Below, piece after piece: positions 1 through 6,745 of a stretch of DNA of 29,098 nucleotides. The translations under genes and the position numbers were made by a program. How positions within the stretch are numbered: position 1 is the stretch's first letter; each line of letters opens with the position of its first letter. A model generated the notes under the pieces. The model had not been told where the DNA came from, did not search any database, and worked only from the letters and a program-made list of their open reading frames with translations. This DNA comes from JBFWQM01 sp050249455 (GTDB lineage Bacteria; Pseudomonadota; Alphaproteobacteria; MPNO01; VGEU01): assembly GCA_050249455.1 (NCBI GenBank), contig JBFWQM010000034.1, positions 1 to 29,098 on the forward strand. The letters are read 5' to 3'.

Positions 1-1310
1 CGGCGACGACGGAGGCGGTGCGCGCGGTGCTGGGCGATCTGCGCCGGGCCGTTGGCGCCGGCGCGGCGGCGCCGGCGGAAGAGGCGCTGCTGGCGCGCGC
101 GGCGGCGCTGCTCGACGACGCGGCTCGGCCGGGGCCGCGGCCGGTGTTCAACCTGACCGGCACGGTGCTGCACACCAACCTGGGCCGCGCCGTGCTGCCC
201 GAGAGCGCGATCACGGCGGTCGCGGCGGCGGCGCGCGGCGCCTCGGACCTCGAGTTCGACGTCGCGAAGGGCGACCGCGGCGACCGTGACGACCACGTCG
301 CCGCAGACCTGTGCCGGCTGACCGGGGCTGAGGCCGCGACGGTGGTGAACAACAACGCCGCCGCGGTGCTGCTGGTGCTCAACACGCTGGCGCGCGGCAA
401 GGAGGTGCCGGTGTCGCGCGGCGAGCTGATCGAGATCGGCGGCGCGTTCCGCATCCCGGAGATCATGGCGCGGGCCGGCGCCAGGCTGCGCGAGGTCGGC
501 ACCACCAACCGCACGCACCTGCGCGACTTCGCCGACGCGATCGGGCCGCGCACCGGGCTGGTCATGAAGGTCCACACCAGCAACTACGCGATCGAGGGCT
601 TCACCGCCGCGGCGCCCGAACCCGCGCTCGCCGCGCTGTGCCACGAGCGGAACGTGCCGTTCGCCATCGACCTCGGCAGCGGCACGCTGGTCGACCTCGC
701 GCGCTGGGGCCTGCCGCACGAGCCGACCCCGGCCGAGGCGATGGCCGCCGGCGCCGACGTCGTCACTTTCTCCGGCGACAAGCTCCTGGGCGGGCCGCAG
801 GCCGGGCTGATCGTCGGGCGCAAGGACCTGGTCGCGCGCATCAAGCGCAACCCACTGAAGCGCGCTCTGCGGGTGGACAAGATGACGCTCGCCGCCCTGT
901 CGGCGGTACTCAAGCTCTACGCCGACCCCGACCGGCTGCCCGAGCGGCTGCCTACCCTGCGCCTGCTGACCCGGCCGGCCGACGAGATCGCCGCGTCCGC
1001 GGCGCGCCTGCACCTCGCGCTCGCCGCGCATCTGGGCGACGCCGCGACGGTGGAGGCGATCGACTGCGCGAGCCAGATCGGCTCCGGCGCGCTGCCGACC
1101 CGCACGGTGCCGAGCAAGGGGGTGGCGATCCGGCCCCATGCGGGCCGGCGCGGCGCCGGCCGCGCGCTCGCCGCGCTGGCCGCCGCGTTCCGCGCGCTGC
1201 CGGTGCCGGTGATCGGGCGGGTGCAGGACGGCGCGCTGGTCTTCGATCTGCGCTGCCTCGACGACGAGGCGGCGCTGGTCGCGCAGCTCGACCGGCTCGA
1301 CATCCGATGA
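1..1310 (+). CDS. selA: L-seryl-tRNA(Sec) selenium transferase, 5'-truncated by window edge
   Basis: SelA is a PLP enzyme that converts seryl-tRNA(Sec) to selenocysteyl-tRNA(Sec) using selenophosphate. The reading frame is open from the window edge. A GTG at 18 is only an internal candidate start, because compared with E. coli SelA about 40 N-terminal residues are missing, so the true start lies upstream of the window. Visible family motifs are FNLTGTVLHTNLGRA near the start, VNNNAAAVLL, SRGELIEIGGAFRIP, the PLP-lysine segment FSGDKLLGGPQAG (lysine codon 780-782), NPLKRALRVDKMTLAAL, and the C-terminal LPVPVIGR. The stop TGA overlaps the ATG of selB (ATGA), indicating translational coupling. 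Identification is very secure. Confidence 0.97.
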   Translation, partial: ATTEAVRAVLGDLRRAVGAGAAAPAEEALLARAAALLDDAARPGPRPVFNLTGTVLHTNLGRAVLPESAITAVAAAARGASDLEFDVAKGDRGDRDDHVAADLCRLTGAEAATVVNNNAAAVLLVLNTLARGKEVPVSRGELIEIGGAFRIPEIMARAGARLREVGTTNRTHLRDFADAIGPRTGLVMKVHTSNYAIEGFTAAAPEPALAALCHERNVPFAIDLGSGTLVDLARWGLPHEPTPAEAMAAGADVVTFSGDKLLGGPQAGLIVGRKDLVARIKRNPLKRALRVDKMTLAALSAVLKLYADPDRLPERLPTLRLLTRPADEIAASAARLHLALAAHLGDAATVEAIDCASQIGSGALPTRTVPSKGVAIRPHAGRRGAGRALAALAAAFRALPVPVIGRVQDGALVFDLRCLDDEAALVAQLDRLDIR

Positions 1311-3241
1311 TCGTCGCCACCGCGGGCCATGTCGACCACGGCAAGACGCTGCTGGTCCGCGCCCTGACCGGCGTCGATACCGACCGGCTGCCGGAGGAGA
1401 AGAAGCGGCAGATGACCATCGACCTCGGCTTCGCCTATCTGCCGGCGCCGGGGGCGGCGCCGGGCGAGGCGATCGGGTTCGTCGACGTGCCGGGGCACGA
1501 GCGGTTCGTGCGCAACATGCTGTGCGGCGTCGCCGGCATCGACTTCGTGCTGTTCGTCGTCGCCGCCGACGACGGGCCGATGCCGCAGACCCGCGAGCAC
1601 CTCGCCATCCTCGACCTGCTCGGCGTCGCCGCCGGCGCCGCAGTGATCACCAAGGCCGACCGCGTGCCGCCGGCGCGCGCCGCGGCGGTGGCCGAGGAGG
1701 TGCGCGCGCTGCTCGCGCCCACCCCGCTGGCCGGCGCGCCGGCGTTCGCGGTGTCGGCGCTGACCGGCGAGGGCATGGACGCGCTCAGGCGTCACCTCGC
1801 CGCGGCGCGGCTGACCCTGGCGGCGCGGCGCACCGACGGCAATTTCCGCCTCGCCATCGACCGCTGCTTCACCGTGGTCGGCGCCGGGCTGGTGGTGACC
1901 GGCACGGCGGTGTCGGGCACGGTGCGCGCGGGCGACGCGGTGCGCCTGCTGTCGGACGGCCAGGAGGTCCGTGTGCGCGCCATCCGCGCGCACGATGCGC
2001 CGGCGGACGGCGGGCATGCGGGCCAGCGCCTCGCCCTCAACCTCGCCGGGCCCAACCTCGACAAGGACCGCGTCGCGCGCGGCGACTGGATCGTCGCCGG
2101 GCCGGTGCCAGGGGCGGCACGCAAGATCGATGCGCGGCTGCGGGTGCTGGAGACCGAGTCGCGGCCGCTGGCGCACTGGACGCCGGTCCACGTCCACCTC
2201 GGCGCGGCGGAGGCGACCGGCCGGATCGCGGTGCTGGAGGGCGGGGCGATCGCGCCGGGCGGGTCGGCGCTGGTCCAGCTCGTGCTCGACCGGCCGATCG
2301 GGGCACTGGCGGGCGACCGCTTCGTGGTGCGCGACCAGTCGGCGCAGCGCACCCTGGGCGGCGGCCGGGTGATCGACGTCTTCCCGCCGGCGCGGGGCCG
2401 CGCGCGGCCGGACCGGCTCGCGTTCCTCGCCGCGATGGAGACGGCCGATCATGCCGCGGCGCTGGCGCGCCTGCTGGACGAGGGCGTGCTGGGGATCGAC
2501 CTCGCGCGCTTCGCCGCCGCGCGCAACCTGACACCCGAGGAATCGACGGCCGTGTTCGGGACGGTCGCGATGACGCGGGTGCGTCGCGAGGGCATCGACC
2601 AAGGCTTCGCGCCGTGCCACTGGGACTCGCTGCGCGAGACCGTGCTGGCGGCGCTCGCCGACTGGCACCGCCGCCATCCTGGCGTCGCCGGGGTGAGCGA
2701 GGACCGGCTGGCGGCGACCGCGGGCCTGCGGCTGCCGGCGGCGGTCGCGCTGGCGGTGGCGGGCGAGCTCGCGCGCGCCGGCACGATCGCGCGCGAGGGC
2801 CGCACGGTCCACCTGCCGGCGCACCGCGCGAAGATGGAGCCGGCCGATGCGGCGCGATGGAAGCGCGTCGCGCCGCTGCTGCAGGCCGGCGGCGTGTCGC
2901 CGCCGGCGGTCGGCGAGATCGCGCTGAAGATCGGCGAGCCGCCGCCGAAGGTCGAGCAGCTCCTGGTCCGCGCCGGCCGGCTGGGGCTGGTGGTGCGCAT
3001 CAGCCCCAACCGCTTCCTGCCGCCGGCGGCGCTGCAGGCGCTCGCCGAGAAGGCCGAGGCGCTGGCCGCCGCCGCCCCCGGAGAGCTCCTGACCGTCATC
3101 GGCTTCCGCGAGGGCGCCGGCATCGGCCGCAACCTGGCGGTCGAAGTGCTGGAGCACTTCGACCGGATCAAGCTGACCCGACGGATCGGCGACGGCCGCA
3201 AGCTGCTGCGGCCGGCGGCGGGGCTGTTTCAATCGCAATAG
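1307..3241 (+). CDS. selB: Selenocysteine-specific elongation factor SelB
   Basis: SelB is a GTPase that delivers Sec-tRNA(Sec) to ribosomes stalled at UGA by binding the mRNA SECIS hairpin. The protein has 644 residues (E. coli SelB has 614). The ATG at 1307 overlaps the selA stop. The G domain shows GHVDHGKT (Lys13), the SelB signature EEKKRQMTIDLGFAYL, DVPGHERF near residue 60 and ITKAD near 115. EF-Tu-like beta-barrel domains follow (GTAVSGTVRAGD, RFVVRDQSAQRTLGGG). The C-terminal third forms winged helices. The last one (GFREGAGIGRNLAVEVLEHF, then RRIGDGRKLL) corresponds to the SECIS-binding WH4 domain. The signature usually reads RGMT and here reads RQMT. Stop is TAG. Confidence 0.97.
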   Translation: MIVATAGHVDHGKTLLVRALTGVDTDRLPEEKKRQMTIDLGFAYLPAPGAAPGEAIGFVDVPGHERFVRNMLCGVAGIDFVLFVVAADDGPMPQTREHLAILDLLGVAAGAAVITKADRVPPARAAAVAEEVRALLAPTPLAGAPAFAVSALTGEGMDALRRHLAAARLTLAARRTDGNFRLAIDRCFTVVGAGLVVTGTAVSGTVRAGDAVRLLSDGQEVRVRAIRAHDAPADGGHAGQRLALNLAGPNLDKDRVARGDWIVAGPVPGAARKIDARLRVLETESRPLAHWTPVHVHLGAAEATGRIAVLEGGAIAPGGSALVQLVLDRPIGALAGDRFVVRDQSAQRTLGGGRVIDVFPPARGRARPDRLAFLAAMETADHAAALARLLDEGVLGIDLARFAAARNLTPEESTAVFGTVAMTRVRREGIDQGFAPCHWDSLRETVLAALADWHRRHPGVAGVSEDRLAATAGLRLPAAVALAVAGELARAGTIAREGRTVHLPAHRAKMEPADAARWKRVAPLLQAGGVSPPAVGEIALKIGEPPPKVEQLLVRAGRLGLVVRISPNRFLPPAALQALAEKAEALAAAAPGELLTVIGFREGAGIGRNLAVEVLEHFDRIKLTRRIGDGRKLLRPAAGLFQSQ

Positions 3242-3418
3242 GCGCGGGAAAACAGGAAACGCCCGGAACCTGGCCGTCGCGCCTGCGTTATGACGTGGCT
3301 CCTGGCGGAGCTGGCGGGCCGGGCAGCCGGCGGCTTCCGAAACACCGACCGGCGCGCACCGGCCCGCCGCCGTCAATTGCCGCGCGTCATTCCCCGCAGC
3401 AGGCAGGACGGGCGGGCT

Positions 3419-3508
3419 TCAGGCGGCAAGCAGCGCCGCCACGCCCAGGATGATCGCCATCACGACCAGCGACAGCAGGACGAGGAAGGCGCTCGACTGG
3501 TTCGGCAT
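3419..3508 (-). CDS. Possible tiny single-pass membrane protein (29 aa)
   Basis: From the ATG at 3508 this encodes MPNQSSAF followed by about 20 strongly hydrophobic residues (LVLLSLVVMAIILGVAALLA) and a stop, a pattern expected of a one-helix membrane miniprotein. The frame stays open upstream to an ATG at 3637, but that extension is basic and of low complexity. There is no obvious Shine-Dalgarno sequence before 3508. I do not recognise a family. Chance hydrophobic ORFs occur in GC-rich spacers, so this is weak. Confidence 0.22.
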   Translation of the reverse strand: MPNQSSAFLVLLSLVVMAIILGVAALLAA

Positions 3509-3673
3509 CGGCGGGACCGCGCAGCGGGGGCGAGGCATGACAAGGGCGGCCCCTCCCCAACGCGGGACCGCCCCTGCACTACGCACTTCGGGTTGCCGCC
3601 CGGTTCCCAACAGACGGCGCAGATGGAACGCGGTCATGCGGCGTCAGTTCCGCCGTCTCGCCGGGTCGTCATC

Positions 3674-3698
3674 AAAAAAAACCGGAATAGTTCTCGGT
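3674..3698 (-). terminator. Intrinsic terminator of the AhpD-like gene
   Basis: Read on the minus strand, a hairpin with stem ACCG-(A bulge)-GAA / TTC-CGGT and loop CTA is followed directly by eight T residues (3681 down to 3674). It lies 12 bp beyond the stop of the minus-strand gene ending at 3711, the right place and orientation to end that transcript. Confidence 0.7.
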
Positions 3699-3710
3699 CT
3701 GCGGGGTCGC

Positions 3711-4310
3711 TTAGGGCCGGACGTGTTTGCCCGCCTGCCAGCCGCTGTCCGCCAGATGCCGCTTGCCGAACTCGAGCGGGCGCTCCTCCAGCCCGGTCGC
3801 CATGGTGTCGTTCCAGCGGTTCAGCCAGCCGAACAGGCAGACGGCGGCGACCAGCTCGACGATCTGGTCCTCGTCGAAAAAGCGCTTGAGGTCGGCCATG
3901 TCGGCGTCGGAGACCATGTTCGGCACCGACGCCGCCGACTGCGCCATGCGCAGGGCCGCGCGCTCGGCGTCGGTGAATAGCGGGCTGGTCTCGTACTCGA
4001 AGATCGCCGCGATCTTCGCCGTCGGCACGCCGTCCACCTCGGCCGCGCTCTCGGCGGTGTGGGCCGAGCAGTACTGGCAGCCGACGGTGCGGCTGGCCAT
4101 GTAGGCGACCAGCCGCTTGAGCGGCAGCGGCACCTTGCCGGGTACCCCGATCACCTCCCGCGACAGGCGCGAGAAGGCGCGCAGGATCTCCGGCGCGCGC
4201 GCCATGACGAAGAAGCTGTTGGGCACGAAGCCCAGCGCCTTCTCGGCGCGGGCGAACACGTCTTCGAGCTCCGGCGCATCCTCGCGCCGGCGGGGGGTGA
4301 TCCTGGACAT
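3711..4310 (-). CDS. AhpD-like carboxymuconolactone decarboxylase-family peroxidase-related protein (Cys form)
   Basis: This 199-residue protein belongs to the CMD/AhpD alkylhydroperoxidase-like superfamily. The N-terminal stretch LGFVPNSFFVMARAPEIL is typical of peroxidase-related CMD proteins. The redox motif is C78-Q-Y-C81-S-A-H84. The start chosen is the ATG at 4310 because AAGG lies about 5 nt upstream; a GTG at 4331 in the same frame would add seven residues. It is divergent from tRNA-Sec, only 68 bp away, and ends at a strong terminator. The Cys-Xaa-Xaa-Cys site parallels the Cys-Xaa-Xaa-Sec site of the two genes across the tRNA, so it may act in the same redox process. The electron donor and substrate are unknown. 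Confidence 0.88.
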   Translation of the reverse strand: MSRITPRRREDAPELEDVFARAEKALGFVPNSFFVMARAPEILRAFSRLSREVIGVPGKVPLPLKRLVAYMASRTVGCQYCSAHTAESAAEVDGVPTAKIAAIFEYETSPLFTDAERAALRMAQSAASVPNMVSDADMADLKRFFDEDQIVELVAAVCLFGWLNRWNDTMATGLEERPLEFGKRHLADSGWQAGKHVRP

Positions 4311-4378
4311 CGGGGGCCTTTCGAATTTCACTCAGAGGCGCAAACTATGGCAGGATCGGCGCTGCGGATAGGCCGCAT

Positions 4379-4474
4379 GGAAAGGAATCGCACCCCGGTG
4401 GGGCGCCCGGACTTCAAATCCGGTGAGGGGCGTCAGACGTCCCTGGTGGGTTCGACTCCCACTCTTTTCCGCCA
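4379..4474 (+). tRNA. selC: tRNA-Sec (anticodon TCA)
   Basis: This 96-nt gene has the bacterial tRNA-Sec architecture. The acceptor stem has 8 bp (GGAAAGGA at 4379-4386 with TCTTTTCC at 4463-4470, one G-U pair), followed by discriminator G and an encoded CCA (4472-4474). The anticodon stem CCGGA/TCCGG encloses CTTCAAA, with TCA at 4414-4416. The extra arm is long (8 bp, 4426-4433 with 4437-4444). The T stem has 5 bp with loop TTCGACT, giving the 8+5 helix. The D stem has six pairs with one extra unpaired A (4392) relative to E. coli. Only 15 nt separate the CCA from the next start codon. Confidence 0.97.
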
Positions 4475-4476
4475 GC

Positions 4477-4485
4477 AGGAGAAGG
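4477..4485 (+). promoter_or_regulatory. Ribosome binding site between tRNA-Sec and the first selenoprotein gene
   Basis: AGGAGAAGG begins 2 nt after the tRNA CCA end and ends 4 nt before the ATG at 4490. It fixes that start. It also means the tRNA 3' trailer doubles as the leader of the mRNA if the two are co-transcribed. Confidence 0.7.
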
Positions 4486-4489
4486 CGCG

Positions 4490-5581
4490 ATGACGATCGC
4501 CTACGGACCCGAGATCCGCGCCGACCTGGCGGACGCGCACCGCCGCGCGTGGGACCGGGTGGCGCACGCCGGTTCGTGGTGGACCGGGGCCGAGCGCGTC
4601 GCCATCGCGGCGGAGACCCGCAACGCGCCGTCGTGCCGGCTGTGCGCGCGACGCAGGGAGGCGCTGTCGCCCTATTCGGTGAGCGGGACGCACGACCACC
4701 TGGGCGCGCTGCCCGACGCCGCGGTGGAGGCGATCCACGCCATCGTCGCCCACCCCAGCCGGCTGACCCGGCGCTGGTACGAGGGCGTGCTCGCAGCCGG
4801 CCTGAGCGAGGGCCATTACGTCGAGCTGGTCGGCGTGGCGGCCCAGGTCACGGCGGTCGACACCTTCTGCCGCGGCATCGGCATGCCGCCGCACCCGCTG
4901 CCCGCCCCGGTCGCGGGCGCGCCGACCGGCTACCGGCCGGCCGAGGCGAAGCTGAACGACGCCTGGGTGCCCAACATCGCCCACGGCGAGCAGGGCGCCG
5001 CCGAGGCCGACCTGTTCGGCCCGAGGCGCAGCAACATCCGGCGCGCGCTGACCCTGGTGCCGGCGGAGGCGCGCGGGTTCTTCGACCTGGTCGAGACGCA
5101 GTATCTGCCCGGCCCGGCGATGATGGACTTCGCGCGCGAGTACCGCGCCATCAGCCACGCCCAGATCGAGCTGGTGGCGGCGCGGATTTCCGCGCTCAAC
5201 CAGTGCTTCTACTGAACGACCAGCCATGCGCATCTGCTCCGTGAGAGCAGCAGGCACTCCGGCGAGACCTTCCAGTACGACGCGATCACCGGCGCGGGCG
5301 ACGGCGACGTGGGCATCCCGCACGCCGCCCGGCTGATGTCGTTCACCGACGCTGTGCACGGCGGCGAGGCGGCGCGGATCGCGGCCGAGCGGACGGCGCT
5401 GCGGGCCGAGATGGGCGTCGCGGCGACGATCGACGCGGCCGCGGTGGCGGCCCTGTTCAACGCGATCGACCGGGTCGCCGACGCCACCGGCACGCAGGTC
5501 GAGGACGAGAAGGCCGCGGCCACCGCGGACCTGCGCGCCGCGATGGGGATCAACGCCTTCGCGGAAGGCAAGTCGGCATGA
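4490..5581 (+). CDS. CMD/AhpD-like selenoprotein, CxxU motif (paralogue 1), in-frame TGA at 5213-5215
   Basis: Reading TGA 5213-5215 as Sec gives one 363-residue protein with Sec242. The frame continues without another stop to TGA 5579-5581. The Sec lies in C239-F-Y-U242-T-T-S-H246. With E227 twelve residues before C239, this reproduces the E/C/C/H spacing of the AhpD active site (E118, C130, C133, H137 in M. tuberculosis), with Sec in the second Cys position. The N-terminal half looks like a degenerate CMD repeat carrying C-R-L-C (SCRLCARR). A SECIS-like hairpin follows the TGA (5234-5250). The start is fixed by AGGAGAAGG just after tRNA-Sec. The likely role is selenol/thiol peroxidase or reductase activity toward hydroperoxides; the substrate is inferred only. 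Without Sec decoding it would be split into 241-residue and ~90-residue ORFs. Confidence 0.9.
5213..5215 (+). other. Sec codon (TGA recoded) of selenoprotein 1
   Basis: This in-frame TGA follows the codons for Cys-Phe-Tyr and precedes Thr-Thr-Ser-His. The same protein context with a Cys codon here is the ordinary AhpD redox motif. The downstream frame stays open for 121 codons with clear homology to the second paralogue. Confidence 0.9.
5234..5250 (+). promoter_or_regulatory. Bacterial SECIS-like stem-loop 1
   Basis: CTGCTC (5234-5239) pairs perfectly with GAGCAG (5245-5250) around loop CGTGA. The loop starts 24 nt after the TGA, within the known bacterial window of about 16-37 nt, and has G in the second loop position. 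The same stem and an almost identical loop recur after the TGA of paralogue 2. Established role: binding site for the SelB C-terminal winged helix. Confidence 0.85.
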
Positions 5582-5618
5582 GGCGCGGGGTCCACGCGCC
5601 GCTGCAACGGAGCATTCG

Positions 5619-6725
5619 ATGAGCCAGATCGACTACCGGTCAATTCCCGACGCGGTGCGTGACGACATCGTGGACAACCACCGGCGCGCGTGGGAGCGGC
5701 TGGGCAGGCCCGGCACGTGGTGGACCGGCGCCGAGCGGATCGCGATCGCCGCCGAGGTCCGCCACGCCCCGTCCTGCGCGCTGTGCGCCCGGCGCAAGGA
5801 GGCGCTGTCGCCCTATTCGGTGGCCGGGACGCACGACCACCTGGGCGCGCTGCCCGACGCGGCGGTCGAGGTGATCCACGGCATGATCGCCCACCCCAGC
5901 CGGCTGACGCAGCGCTGGTACGACAAGGCCCTGGCCGGCGGCCTGAGCGAGGGGCAGTACGTCGAGCTGGTCGCCACCGTCGCCACCGTCGTGATGATCG
6001 ACACTTTTTGCCGCGCCATGGGGGCGCCGCCGCACCCGCTGCCGGCGGCGCAGCCTGGCGCGCCGAGCCGCTATCGCCCGGCGGAAGCGCGCCACAACGG
6101 CGCGTGGGTGCCGACCATCGTGCGCGGCGAGCACGGCGCGGCCGAGGCCGACCTGTTCGCCGGCCCGCACACCTCGAACATCCGCCGCGCGCTGAGCCTG
6201 GTGCCGGACGACGCGCGCACGTTCTACGGCGTCAACGCGGCGCAATACGTGCCGCCGGCGACCATGCTCGACTTCTCCATCCAGAGCCGCGCCATCACCC
6301 GCGCCCAGGTCGAGCTGGTGGCGGCGCGAATCTCCGCCCACAACGAGTGCTTCTACTGAACGACCAGCCATGCGCTCCTGCTCCGTGCGAGCAGCCAACA
6401 TGACGGCGGGACGATCAACTACGCGGCGGTGACGGGCAAGGCGGACGGCGATGTCGGCATCCCCGACGCGGCGCTGCTGATGGCGTTCGCCGACTCTATC
6501 GTCGGCAGCGACGACGCGGCGCTCGCGGCGCAGCGCGACGCGGTGCGCCGGACCCTGGGCAGCGCAGCGCTGGTCGACGCGGCGGCAGTCGCGGCGGCGT
6601 TCAACGGCATCGACCGGGTCGCCGACGCGACCGGCACGCCGGCAGAGGAAGAAAGACTGGCGATCACCGGCGACCTGCGCGCGATCATGGGGATCGACGA
6701 CTTCGCCAGGCTGAAGCAGGACTAA
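5619..6725 (+). CDS. CMD/AhpD-like selenoprotein, CxxU motif (paralogue 2), in-frame TGA at 6357-6359
   Basis: This tandem paralogue of the preceding gene resembles it over the whole length (roughly two thirds identical by eye). Reading TGA 6357-6359 as Sec gives 368 residues with Sec247 in C244-F-Y-U247-T-T-S-H251. The N-terminal half has the matching C-x-x-C as SCALCARR. The start ATG at 5619 has ACGGAG about 6 nt upstream, and the gap from the first gene is 37 nt. Stop is TAA. A SECIS-like hairpin follows the TGA (6378-6394). Conserved blocks outside the motif include WWTGAER, ALSPYSV, THDHLGALPDAAVE, HPSRLT, DTFCR, AEADLF, SNIRRAL, and IDRVADATGT near the C-terminus. It is likely co-transcribed with paralogue 1 and the peroxiredoxin-like gene. 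Function is inferred as for paralogue 1. Confidence 0.9.
6357..6359 (+). other. Sec codon (TGA recoded) of selenoprotein 2
   Basis: This in-frame TGA is at the position equivalent to that of paralogue 1 (Cys-Phe-Tyr-U-Thr-Thr-Ser-His). The following frame is open for 121 codons to TAA 6723-6725. Confidence 0.9.
6378..6394 (+). promoter_or_regulatory. Bacterial SECIS-like stem-loop 2
   Basis: CTGCTC (6378-6383) pairs with GAGCAG (6389-6394) around loop CGTGC, starting 24 nt after TGA 6357-6359. Over the 39 nt that begin at the TGA, 36 bases match the same stretch of paralogue 1, more than the codons require. Confidence 0.85.
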
Positions 6726-6745
6726 CAACCGGGAGAGGACGAGAG

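Larger units (their letters stand above)
3242..3710. other. Spacer between selB and the AhpD-like gene
   Basis: This 469-bp stretch separates two convergently transcribed genes. I see no convincing conserved protein. It holds one very short minus-strand ORF that would make a single membrane segment (3419-3508) and a clear minus-strand intrinsic terminator (3674-3698). No U-tract terminator for selAB is evident just after 3241. Confidence 0.5.

Noticed and set aside
917..3376. Long 819-codon open frame antisense to selA and selB
   Set aside because: It is low-complexity Arg/Ala/Gly-rich translation typical of antisense frames in GC-rich genes; selA and selB are unambiguous on the plus strand.
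5309..5581. Independent 90-residue gene
   Set aside because: It has no ribosome binding site at its ATG, is in frame with the upstream gene through the TGA, and matches the C-terminal half of the second paralogue. It is the downstream part of selenoprotein 1.
5582..5600. Hairpin GGCGCG/CGCGCC directly after the TGA at 5579-5581, possibly a fourth SECIS
   Set aside because: The loop begins only 6 nt after the TGA, far closer than bacterial SECIS elements allow. Both paralogues end at about the same length here, and the next gene has its own start and ribosome site. This TGA is taken as a true stop.
6429..6725. Independent 98-residue gene
   Set aside because: It is in frame with the upstream half across TGA 6357-6359 and homologous to the C-terminal part of selenoprotein 1. 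It is not a separate gene.
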